NCBI GenBank assembly: GCA_900552985.1
Contig: USBP01000133.1
Location: 1 to 5,155 of the forward strand
Direction: 5' to 3'
Source: an uncultured Oscillospiraceae bacterium
GTDB taxonomy: Bacteria; Bacillota; Clostridia; Oscillospirales; Acutalibacteraceae
Length of the DNA stretch: 5,155 nucleotides
The notes beneath the pieces are model-generated. The model worked only from the letters and a program-made list of their open reading frames with translations, made no database searches and was not told where the DNA came from. Shown here one piece after another: positions 1 through 5,123 of this stretch; position 1 is the first letter of the stretch, and every line of letters begins with the position of its first letter. The position numbers and the translations under genes were made by a program.

Positions 1-985
1 CTGCCGTTTCCCCTTCCATCAGGAATACACGGGGAAAGTGCCGCCAGATGCAGTCGCGCGTTTTTTGCTCATCCACCTCCGAGCAGTTGATTACCAGCTG
101 TGCATCATAATCCCGAAAGACGATTCCGAATTGCGAAAACATGCCGTCCGAGCGGTAGGTGTTTTTGGCGCCGCCGCATTGCCAGAAGCAATAGCCATAG
201 CCCGCGCGGGCATCAAGGCTTTGATTGGCGGAATTATCTGAATGGATGGCCGTGGCCTCGCGCACCCACCAGGCCGGAATGACCTGCCGGCCCTCATAGA
301 GCCCCTCCTGCGCATAGCAGAGCGTGAATTTGGCGAAATCCTCAATCGGCAGCATCAGCCCCCAGCCGCCGGCCTCGATGCCGTTGTGATCTGTTTCCCA
401 ATACGGCACGGGAATCCCCAGCGGCTCATACAGGCGGGGGGTTAAAAATTCTGTGACGGAGATGCCGGTTACGCGCACCAGAATGGCGCAGAGCATATAG
501 ATGTTTTCACTGACGTAAAGGAACATCTCGCCGGGGTCGGAAATCCAGGGCGCGTCGAAGAAATCCTTGACCCACCTGTTTTTGGTCTTATCCAGCAGCA
601 GGGAAGGGTTCTTCCCGCTTGTCATCGTCAGCAGATGGCGCACCGTCATCTTTTCCAGCCGCGCGTCGGGCTCCTTGGGGCGGTATTCCGGGAAGAAATC
701 AATCACCTTATCCTCTAGTGAGAGTAGTCCCTCGTCAACTGCAAAACCGATGGCGGTAGAAGTGAAGCTCTTGCTGACGGAATACATGGCGTGCGGCGTA
801 TCCCGCGTAAAGGGGGCAAAAAAACACTCCGCCGCGACCTTGCCATGGCGAAGTATCAGAAAAGAGTGGGTTTCGATGCCGCTCTTCCTCATATCCTCCA
901 TAAATGCCGCCACAGCAACGGAAGAAACGCCCGCCTCCTCCGGCGAAGCGCTTCTCGGCAGATACTTTCTCTCTAGAACTCTCAT
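1..985 (-). CDS. Serine beta-lactamase-like hydrolase (class C / esterase-type fold), 3' end outside window
   Basis: The minus-strand frame starting with ATG at 985-983 stays open for 328 codons to the window edge, so the C-terminus is missing. The protein fits the beta-lactamase superfamily that includes AmpC, D-alanyl-D-alanine carboxypeptidases and esterases. The nucleophile motif SxxK is at residues 69-72 (Ser-Val-Ser-Lys, followed by Ser-Phe-Thr). A helix typical of the family, ending in VRHLLTMTSG, is at 115-124. The second motif, normally Tyr-x-Asn, appears as Tyr157-Val-Ser159. The third motif, normally Lys/His-Thr/Ser-Gly, appears as Ser279-Asp280-Gly281 before MFSQFGIVF. No signal peptide or membrane segment is visible at the N-terminus, so it is probably cytoplasmic. 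An AGAGGA ribosome binding site at 999-994 lies 8 bases before the start. The gene is divergent from the ribosomal operon and probably unrelated to it. The substrate cannot be told; an esterase or peptidase role is as likely as antibiotic hydrolysis. Confidence 0.88.
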   Translation of the reverse strand, partial: MRVLERKYLPRSASPEEAGVSSVAVAAFMEDMRKSGIETHSFLILRHGKVAAECFFAPFTRDTPHAMYSVSKSFTSTAIGFAVDEGLLSLEDKVIDFFPEYRPKEPDARLEKMTVRHLLTMTSGKNPSLLLDKTKNRWVKDFFDAPWISDPGEMFLYVSENIYMLCAILVRVTGISVTEFLTPRLYEPLGIPVPYWETDHNGIEAGGWGLMLPIEDFAKFTLCYAQEGLYEGRQVIPAWWVREATAIHSDNSANQSLDARAGYGYCFWQCGGAKNTYRSDGMFSQFGIVFRDYDAQLVINCSEVDEQKTRDCIWRHFPRVFLMEGETA

Positions 986-1077
986 CGTAACTGTCCTCTT
1001 TCTTATTAAATTTTCACTCCGGGGCACACAGCCCCCAAGCTCCTTTCCGTTGAAAGATATCCAAAATTTACCTTTAT

Positions 1078-1106
1078 ATTATAACAAATGACTAGAAATT
1101 TTGCAA
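1078..1106 (-). promoter_or_regulatory. Promoter of the divergent hydrolase gene
   Basis: On the minus strand there is a -35 box TTGCAA (1106-1101), a 17-base spacer and a perfect -10 box TATAAT (1083-1078). The -10 is preceded by TG one base upstream, giving an extended -10 element. This is a housekeeping-sigma promoter by sequence. Transcription would start near 1071 and leave a leader of about 85 bases. In that leader GGGGC and GCCCC (1021-1025 and 1031-1035 on the plus strand) can form a small 5-pair hairpin between the promoter and the ribosome binding site. Confidence 0.8.
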
Positions 1107-1171
1107 GCCCTGATTAAAAATTATCTCTTCTGTTATTCTTCCTGACTGCGCTTTATCTCTGAAAAATTTAC

Positions 1172-1200
1172 TTGACCGCTTGACGAGATTGTGGTATAGT
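1172..1200 (+). promoter_or_regulatory. Main promoter of the rpmG-secE-nusG block
   Basis: A -35 box TTGACC (1172-1177) and a -10 box TATAGT (1195-1200) are separated by exactly 17 bases. Both match the housekeeping-sigma consensus at five of six positions. The start of transcription would be near 1207, giving a leader of about 170 bases before rpmG. It sits about 70 bases from the -35 box of the divergent promoter, so the two need not overlap. I see no other strong promoter until 3880, so it probably also drives rplK-rplA by read-through. Confidence 0.82.
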
Positions 1201-1255
1201 GAGTGTACCTCTGAGAGGCTTCTTTTTTTGTGCCCATTTTTAGAGGGAGGCTGGG

Positions 1256-1346
1256 GCCCGGTATGGCCTGGCTGCCGGCGCTTTTTTGGGGCGAGGCCCT
1301 CGCTTGCCCTGCCAAAAAGCGCGTGAGCAGCGGCGCAGGCACGGGC
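1256..1346 (+). other. Long imperfect hairpin in the rpmG leader
   Basis: About 31 nested base pairs can form across 91 bases. The arms, from outside in, are GCCCG (1256-1260) with CGGGC (1342-1346), GCCTG (1266-1270) with CAGGC (1336-1340), GCTGC (1271-1275) with GCAGC (1327-1331), GCGCTTTTT (1278-1286) with AAAAAGCGC (1314-1322), GG (1288-1289) with CC (1312-1313), and a terminal GCGAG (1291-1295) with CTCGC (1299-1303) closing a GCC loop. No T tract follows, so it is not an ordinary terminator. It ends 21 bases before the rpmG ribosome binding site. A structured leader, an mRNA-stabilising stem or a small inserted palindromic element are all possible. Confidence 0.6.
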
Positions 1347-1379
1347 TCTGAAAATATCCGGAAAACTGGAGGTGCCGTC

Positions 1380-1529
1380 ATGAGAGTAAAGGTTACTTTA
1401 TCCTGCACGGAGTGCAAGCAGCGCAACTACAATACGATGAAAAACAAGAAAAACAACCCCGACAGGCTGGAGATGAACAAGTATTGCAGGTTCTGCAAGA
1501 AACACACGCTCCACAGGGAAACCAAATAA
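1380..1529 (+). CDS. rpmG: 50S ribosomal protein L33, zinc-binding type
   Basis: A 49-residue basic protein with the full L33 pattern. It begins [12 protein letters not shown], has the central Asn-Tyr and Lys/Asn-rich segment, and ends with [16 protein letters not shown]. Cysteines 9 and 12 and cysteines 36 and 39 form two CxxC pairs, so this is the zinc-binding (C+) form; some bacteria carry an extra cysteine-free copy for zinc shortage. L33 binds 23S rRNA near the E site of the large subunit. GGAGGT at 1368-1373 lies 6 bases before the ATG. The frame is open upstream to a GTG at 1230, but that extension would be translated through the leader hairpin and has no family support. Its place directly before secE and nusG is the common arrangement in Gram-positive bacteria. 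Confidence 0.96.
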   Translation: MRVKVTLSCTECKQRNYNTMKNKKNNPDRLEMNKYCRFCKKHTLHRETK

Positions 1530-1546
1530 GAGCGGAGGGAAGATGA

Positions 1547-1975
1547 ATGGCTGACGAAAAGAAAAAGGACGCTGTGGAAAAGGCCGAAAAAAAAGCCAAA
1601 GCCACAAAGGCGGCCAAGGCCGATAAGGCAAACAAGCCCAAGAAGCCAAATATCTTTGTGCGTGCCGGCAAGGCAATCGCCCGCTTCTTTAAGGATTTCC
1701 GAGGCGAGACCAAGAAAATCACATGGCCCGATGCGAAGACCGTGCTGAAAAACACCGGCATCGTCATCGCGGTGATTCTCATCATCGGTATCGGCGTATG
1801 GATTGTGGATTTCGCTCTTTCAGGGGGCCTGAGCCTGATCGAGGGCCTGGCGCAGGAGCCTGAAACAACGGCAGCAATAACGGAGCCGGTGACGGACGCT
1901 GTGACGCAGGCCGCTACAGAGGCCTCTTCAACAGCGCAGGCCGGCGCCATCCGTCTGTTCGGCATGCTCGGTTAA
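1547..1975 (+). CDS. secE: Preprotein translocase subunit SecE
   Basis: SecE clamps the SecY channel in the cytoplasmic membrane and is essential for Sec-dependent export. The conserved core is clear: an amphipathic helix around residues 44-62 (RFFKDFRGETKKITWP, where the Trp-Pro is the family hallmark) and one membrane span at about 70-90. Two parts go beyond the core. The first 35 residues are almost all Lys, Ala, Asp and Glu, a low-complexity cytoplasmic extension seen in many Gram-positive SecE proteins. The last 40 or so residues, after about 100, form a Thr/Ala/Glu-rich tail that would lie outside the membrane. The total of 142 residues is long for a single-span SecE. GGAGGG at 1534-1539 is 7 bases before the ATG. 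An out-of-frame ATG at 1543 stops after three codons. Confidence 0.94.
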   Translation: MADEKKKDAVEKAEKKAKATKAAKADKANKPKKPNIFVRAGKAIARFFKDFRGETKKITWPDAKTVLKNTGIVIAVILIIGIGVWIVDFALSGGLSLIEGLAQEPETTAAITEPVTDAVTQAATEASSTAQAGAIRLFGMLG

Positions 1976-1988
1976 ACGGGGGAGAACA

Positions 1989-2540
1989 ATGGCTGACAGC
2001 GCAAAATGGTATGTGATCCATACCTATTCCGGCTATGAAAACAAAGTAGCCAACAATATCGAAACCGTTGTGGAAAACCGCCAGATGCAGGATCAGATCC
2101 TTGAGGTGAAGATCCCGATGGAAACGGTTACTGAAATTAAGGATAACAAAAAGCGCGAGGTGGAGCGCAAGGTATTCCCGGGCTATGTCCTGGTCAAGCT
2201 TGCGGTCGATGTGGAGGACGGCGAATACGTCATGTCCGACGATACGTGGTATGTTATCCGCAACACCCGGGGCGTGACGGGCTTTGTAGGCCCGGAGAGC
2301 AAGCCTGTCCCTCTCAGCGACGAGGAAGTGCTGGCGCTCGGGGTGGAAAAGAGGCAGGTCGAGGTGGCTTATCAGGTCGGCGACCTTGTCAACATCATCG
2401 ACGGCCCGTTTGGGGATTTCTCCGGCGTGGTCGAGGAGATCGATCCGGAGAAGGATCTTGTCCGGGTAACGATTTCTATGTTTGGCCGCGAAACGCCGGT
2501 CGAGTTTGCGCTCGATCAGGTGGAGCCGGCTGTGGATTAA
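1989..2540 (+). CDS. nusG: Transcription termination/antitermination factor NusG
   Basis: NusG binds the clamp of RNA polymerase through its N-terminal (NGN) domain and affects pausing and termination; its C-terminal KOW domain contacts partners such as Rho or ribosomal protein S10. The NGN domain covers about residues 5-110. It starts WYVIHTYSGYENKV (7-20) and contains the FPGYVLV segment (63-69) and WYVIRNTRGVTGFVG (87-101). The KOW domain is at about 128-180 (VGDLVNIIDGPFGDFSGVV, then FGRETPVEF). At 183 residues it is the normal length, with no extra domain between the two. A GGGGGAG ribosome binding site (1978-1984) is 4 bases before the ATG and 13 bases separate it from secE, so the two are co-transcribed. 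Confidence 0.97.
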   Translation: MADSAKWYVIHTYSGYENKVANNIETVVENRQMQDQILEVKIPMETVTEIKDNKKREVERKVFPGYVLVKLAVDVEDGEYVMSDDTWYVIRNTRGVTGFVGPESKPVPLSDEEVLALGVEKRQVEVAYQVGDLVNIIDGPFGDFSGVVEEIDPEKDLVRVTISMFGRETPVEFALDQVEPAVD

Positions 2541-2555
2541 CCCATTTTGGTAATC

Positions 2556-2649
2556 AGCGGCTCTGCCGCTTATTATGCGCCTACACGGCTCTGCCCGTGG
2601 GCGCGGGGGCTCGCCCCCTGTGGGAGGAGCGGCAAGTAATTTTCGCTCC
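2556..2649 (+). repeat. Four tandem short hairpins between nusG and rplK
   Basis: Four small stem-loops follow each other in this spacer: AGCGGC/GCCGCT with a TCT loop (2556-2570), CACGG/CCGTG with a 6-base loop (2584-2599), GGGGG/CCCCC with a CTCG loop (2605-2618), and GGAGCG/CGCTCC with a 12-base loop (2626-2649). The first two share the exact 9-mer GGCTCTGCC (2559-2567 and 2587-2595), and the third carries the close relative GGGCTCGCCC. No T tract follows any of them, so they are not intrinsic terminators. They may slow RNA decay, tune expression between nusG and rplK, or include a binding site for L1, which regulates the L11-L1 message in some bacteria. I cannot identify an L1 site by eye. 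Confidence 0.55.
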
Positions 2650-2682
2650 GCCAGTTACCACATATATTTGGAGGTGCAAAAC

Positions 2683-3105
2683 ATGGCTCAAAAGGTTGTA
2701 GGTTTAATTAAGCTGCAAATCCCCGCCGGAAAGGCAACCCCGGCGCCCCCGGTCGGTCCTGCGCTGGGTCAGCACGGTGTGAACATTATGGCGTTCACGA
2801 AGGAATTCAATGAGCGCACAAAGAATGATATCGGCCTGATTATCCCGGTCGTCATCACCGTTTATGCAGACCGTTCGTTTACGTTCGTCACAAAGACGCC
2901 GCCTGCCGCCGTCCTGATTAAAAAGGCGTGCGGGATTGAGAAGGCGTCCGGCGTGCCGAATAAGAACAAGGTCGCAACGATCACCGGTGAGCAGATTAGA
3001 AAAATCGCCGAGCAGAAGAGGCCCGCTATGTTCGCAGCTAGTGTTGAGGCTGCCAGCATGATTGCCGGCACCGCGCGCAGCATGGGCATTGTTGTCTCCG
3101 ATTAA
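2683..3105 (+). CDS. rplK: 50S ribosomal protein L11
   Basis: L11 sits at the base of the L7/L12 stalk, binds the GTPase-associated centre of 23S rRNA and takes part in factor-dependent GTP hydrolysis; it is also the region bound by thiostrepton. The 140-residue length is typical. The N-terminal domain includes the proline-rich segment [19 protein letters not shown] (16-34), and the C-terminal rRNA-binding domain runs from about 72, with [12 protein letters not shown] and [12 protein letters not shown] near the end. The start is the ATG at 2683, which has GGAGGT at 2670-2675 seven bases upstream. The frame is open further upstream, but that stretch only reads through the intergenic hairpins. 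rplA follows after 56 bases. Confidence 0.97.
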   Translation: MAQKVVGLIKLQIPAGKATPAPPVGPALGQHGVNIMAFTKEFNERTKNDIGLIIPVVITVYADRSFTFVTKTPPAAVLIKKACGIEKASGVPNKNKVATITGEQIRKIAEQKRPAMFAASVEAASMIAGTARSMGIVVSD

Positions 3106-3161
3106 TTGCTCCCGGGTGGGAGGAAACATCCGATTAACCACTCTTTAGGGAGGTCAGACGA

Positions 3162-3863
3162 ATGAAACATGGTAAAAAGTATGTCGAAAGCGCCAAGCTT
3201 GTCGACAGGTCAAAGCTTTATGACCCCACGGAAGCGTTGGAGGTCGCGGTGAAAACCGCAACGGCAAAATTTGATGAAACTGTGGAAGCCCACATCCGCC
3301 TGGGCGTTGACTCCCGCCATGCGGATCAGCAGGTTCGCGGCGCGGTCGTGTTGCCCAACGGCACCGGTAAATCCGTGCGCGTGGCAGTGTTCGCCAAGGG
3401 CGACGATGCAAAGGCGGCCGAAGAGGCGGGCGCGGAGTTTGTCGGCGCAGAAGAGCTCGTGGCAAAGATCCAGGGCGAGGGCTGGATGGATTTCGACGTG
3501 GCCATTGCAACGCCGAACATGATGGGCCTGGTGGGCCGCCTTGGTAAGGTGCTTGGCCCGCGCGGCCTGATGCCGAGCCCCAAGGCCGGCACAGTGACCC
3601 CGGATGTTGCGAAGGCTGTCACAGAGGCCAAGGCCGGTAAGATTGAGTACCGCCTGGATAAGACCAACATCATCCACTGCCCGATCGGCAAGGTCTCCTT
3701 TGGCGCTGAGAAGCTCAATGAGAACTTTACGACGCTGATGGAAGCCGTCATCAAGGCGAAGCCCGCCGCGACAAAGGGCCAGTATATCCGCTCCTGCGTG
3801 GTGGCCACGACAATGGGCCCCGGCGTGCGCGTGAACTTCAACCGCATCGGCGGCGCGGAATAA
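3162..3863 (+). CDS. rplA: 50S ribosomal protein L1
   Basis: L1 forms the mobile stalk next to the E site and helps release deacylated tRNA. In several bacteria it also binds its own messenger RNA and represses L11-L1 translation. The 233-residue protein is of normal length. The L1 signature is visible at about 120-141, with [20 protein letters not shown] as its core. The two-domain pattern is intact, with the second domain inserted near residue 65 and the chain returning to the first after about 160. An AGGGAGGT ribosome binding site (3147-3154) lies 7 bases before the ATG. It is co-transcribed with rplK and is separated from rplJ by a 302-base regulatory spacer with its own promoter. Confidence 0.97.
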   Translation: MKHGKKYVESAKLVDRSKLYDPTEALEVAVKTATAKFDETVEAHIRLGVDSRHADQQVRGAVVLPNGTGKSVRVAVFAKGDDAKAAEEAGAEFVGAEELVAKIQGEGWMDFDVAIATPNMMGLVGRLGKVLGPRGLMPSPKAGTVTPDVAKAVTEAKAGKIEYRLDKTNIIHCPIGKVSFGAEKLNENFTTLMEAVIKAKPAATKGQYIRSCVVATTMGPGVRVNFNRIGGAE

Positions 3864-3879
3864 GCCTAGGTTTAGATAC

Positions 3880-3908
3880 TTGACATGGGCGCGCCCATGT
3901 GATAGTAT
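3880..3908 (+). promoter_or_regulatory. Internal promoter for rplJ-rplL
   Basis: A perfect -35 box TTGACA (3880-3885) is followed after 17 bases by TAGTAT (3903-3908), which matches the -10 consensus at four of six positions including the outer TA and AT. A better -10, TATAGT, is at 3906-3911 but with a 20-base spacer. A start near 3915 would place the RNA 5' end just ahead of the L10 leader structure, the position expected for a dedicated rplJL promoter. The whole spacer is occupied by a palindrome, described separately. Confidence 0.7.
3883..3900. promoter_or_regulatory. 18-base perfect palindrome overlapping the rplJ promoter
   Basis: The sequence ACATGGGCGCGCCCATGT is its own reverse complement across all 18 bases. 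It covers the last three bases of the -35 box and 15 of the 17 spacer bases. As DNA it looks like an operator for a dimeric repressor or activator. As RNA read through from rplA, it could form a 7-pair stem with a CGCG loop. No T tract follows, so it is not a terminator. The identity of any binding protein is unknown. Confidence 0.5.
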
Positions 3909-3920
3909 AGTCATCGTTCT

Positions 3921-4076
3921 GAAACACCGAAGACAGCAGGTTCCTTTTGTGTATAATGGCCTTTTGGGCCGCCTGCCGAGGAATAGAGCGCCATACAGGG
4001 CTGTTTGGGCCCATTGCAGATGCAAAAAAAGTATGTAACGCCTTTCCTGCGGTGTTGTGGGAAAGGCGTTTTCTTT
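3921..4076 (+). promoter_or_regulatory. L10 leader with attenuator
   Basis: The conserved L10 leader core CACCGAAGACAGCAGG begins at 3925. Its partner CCTGCCGAGGAA is at 3972-3983. GCAGG (3936-3940) pairs with CCTGC (3972-3976), enclosing a small GGCC/GGCC hairpin (3958-3970). The unpaired purine-rich bases around GAAGACA and CGAGGA match the bent internal loop to which the L10-(L7/L12) complex binds. An intrinsic terminator follows at 4037-4076. In Bacillus subtilis this arrangement lets excess L10-L12 complex promote early termination, and the same logic is inferred here. AACACC (3923-3928) and GCAGG (3936-3940) can instead pair with GGTGTT (4051-4056) and CCTGC (4046-4050) in the terminator, a candidate antiterminator. 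Confidence 0.85.
4037..4076 (+). terminator. Intrinsic terminator / attenuator upstream of rplJ
   Basis: AACGCCTTTCC (4037-4047) and GGAAAGGCGTT (4060-4070) form an 11-pair perfect stem with a 12-base loop, followed by TTCTTT running on from the two T residues of the stem. It lies 90 bases before the rplJ start and downstream of the L10 leader, so it is best read as a conditional attenuator, since constitutive termination would silence two needed ribosomal genes. It might also stop read-through from rplA. Confidence 0.88.
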
Positions 4077-4086
4077 CCCTGCGATG

Positions 4087-4137
4087 AGCGCCCGTCAGCG
4101 GGCGCTGAGGCGCCGGTTTTCACAAGGTTGTGAAAAC
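4087..4137 (+). other. Two stable hairpins between the attenuator and rplJ
   Basis: The first hairpin has an 8-pair GC-rich stem, AGCGCCCG (4087-4094) with CGGGCGCT (4099-4106), and a TCAG loop. The second has 10-base arms, GTTTTCACAA (4116-4125) and TTGTGAAAAC (4128-4137), around a GG centre; as RNA its inner pairs would open, leaving about 8 pairs and a 6-base loop. Neither is followed by a T tract. They end 13 bases before the rplJ ribosome binding site. They may insulate that site, set a 5' end after RNA processing, or, in the second case, be a DNA-binding site. Confidence 0.55.
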
Positions 4138-4165
4138 ATGGCGGATTTAGAGGAGGTGAAATCCA

Positions 4166-4699
4166 TTGCCGAGTGAGAAAGTTTTAGAGCAGAAGAAGCA
4201 GAAGGTCGCGCAGCTCACCGAACAGCTGAAAAATGCCTGCGCAGGCGTCGTCGTCGATTACAAGGGCATCAACGTAGCGGACGATACGAAGCTTCGTAAG
4301 GAACTGCGCGAGGCAGGCGTTCATTACGCTGTTGTTAAAAACACGCTGCTGCACCTGGCTGTGCAGGATGCCGGCCTGACTGGGCTGGACGAAGTGCTTT
4401 CCGGCACGACTGCCATCGCCCTGAGCGAGGATGATTATGTCGCCCCTGCGCGCATCCTGAGCAAGTTTGCCGATGCGAGCAAGACCTTTAGCGTAAAGAG
4501 CGGTTTCCTGGATGGCGAGGTCATCAGCCTGGAGAAAATCAGCAGCCTTGCAAAGCTGCCGTCCCGAGAGATTTTGCTTGCTACGGTCTGCAATGCGTTC
4601 AACGCGCCCATCGCTTCCTTTGCGCGCGCGATTCAGGCCATCGTCGACAAGTCTGGCGAGGCTGCCCCCGCAGCGGAAGAGGCTCCGGCAGAGGCATAA
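4166..4699 (+). CDS. rplJ: 50S ribosomal protein L10
   Basis: L10 anchors the L7/L12 dimers to 23S rRNA and so forms the stalk base that recruits elongation factors. The N-terminal rRNA-binding domain shows VVVDYKGINVADDTKLRKEL (28-47) and the conserved VKNTL (57-61). The C-terminal helix that carries L12 dimers is about 136-162, followed by an Ala/Glu-rich tail, giving 177 residues, a normal length. The start is TTG at 4166, chosen because a very strong AGGAGGTGA (4151-4159) lies at the right distance and no in-frame ATG or GTG fits. TTG may hold translation to the level needed relative to rplL. Its own L10 leader upstream makes it the regulated first gene of an rplJL unit. rplL follows 42 bases later. 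Confidence 0.96.
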   Translation: MPSEKVLEQKKQKVAQLTEQLKNACAGVVVDYKGINVADDTKLRKELREAGVHYAVVKNTLLHLAVQDAGLTGLDEVLSGTTAIALSEDDYVAPARILSKFADASKTFSVKSGFLDGEVISLEKISSLAKLPSREILLATVCNAFNAPIASFARAIQAIVDKSGEAAPAAEEAPAEA

Positions 4700-4741
4700 T
4701 GCCCTGCGGCTACAAATTGAAATCATTGGAGGTTTATTAAA

Positions 4742-5123
4742 ATGGCATCTGAGAAGATTAATGCGATTATTGAAGAGATCAAAGTCCTCTCCGTGCTTGA
4801 GCTCTCCGAGCTGGTGCACGCTGTTGAGGAAGAGTTCGGCGTTTCCGCTGCCGCTGCGGTAGCGGTTTGCCGCTCCGGCCGATGGCGGCGCTGCTGCTGC
4901 GGAGGAGGAGAAGACGGAGTTCGACGTGATCCTGGCGGAAGTCGGCGCGGAGAAGATCAAGGTCATCAAGGCGGTTCGTGAGATCACCGGCCTTGGCCTT
5001 GCCGATGCGAAGGCCGTTGTTGATGGCGCTCCGAAGGCTGTAAAGGAAGGCATCTCCAAGGAAGACGCGGAAGCGGCGAAGGAGAAGCTGGAGGCTGCCG
5101 GCGCGAAGGTCGAGCTCAAATAA
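4742..5123 (+). CDS. rplL: 50S ribosomal protein L7/L12, interrupted by a one-base frameshift
   Basis: L7/L12 is the multi-copy stalk protein that recruits and activates translational GTPases. The N-terminal dimerisation domain is intact (residues 1-35, ending EEFGVS). The frame then breaks in the Ala-rich hinge. As given, it continues as a Cys/Arg/Gly-rich sequence to a stop at 4979-4981, giving 79 residues. Removing one T from the TTT at 4866-4868 restores a normal 126-residue protein. Its hinge reads [18 protein letters not shown], and its C-terminal domain runs on through [20 protein letters not shown] to KVELK and a TAA at 5121-5123. GGAGGT (4728-4733) lies 8 bases before the ATG. Because the downstream part is undamaged and codon use is unchanged, a sequencing or assembly error is the most likely cause. 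Confidence 0.93.

Noticed and set aside
1021..1049. A possible 7-codon upstream frame beginning at a GTG inside the hydrolase leader hairpin, after an AAAGGAG.
   Set aside because: Spacing is long, the frame is very short and there is nothing to show that it is translated.
567..1091. A 174-codon open frame on the plus strand.
   Set aside because: It lies wholly opposite the hydrolase gene and its promoter, and the translation shows no family features.
1208..1229. CCTC-TGA-GAGG hairpin followed by seven T residues just after the rpmG promoter, like a tiny terminator.
   Set aside because: The stem has only four pairs and would lie at the very 5' end of the transcript, too short and too early for termination.
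1230..1379. GTG at 1230 gives an in-frame 50-residue extension of L33.
   Set aside because: It has no ribosome binding site, runs through the leader hairpin and matches no L33 protein, whereas the ATG at 1380 has a strong site.
2640..2668. TTTTCG and TATATT spaced by 17 bases before rplK as a possible promoter.
   Set aside because: The -35 is poor, and a start of transcription would fall inside the rplK ribosome binding site.
3952..3957. A perfect TATAAT inside the L10 leader.
   Set aside because: No -35 box is found 16-18 bases upstream, and the position lies in the loop of the L10 leader fold.
4138..4176. A 12-codon frame (MADLEEVKSIAE) that overlaps the rplJ ribosome binding site and start codon, as a possible coupling peptide.
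   Set aside because: It has only a weak AAGG site sequestered in a hairpin, and a frame of this length is expected by chance.
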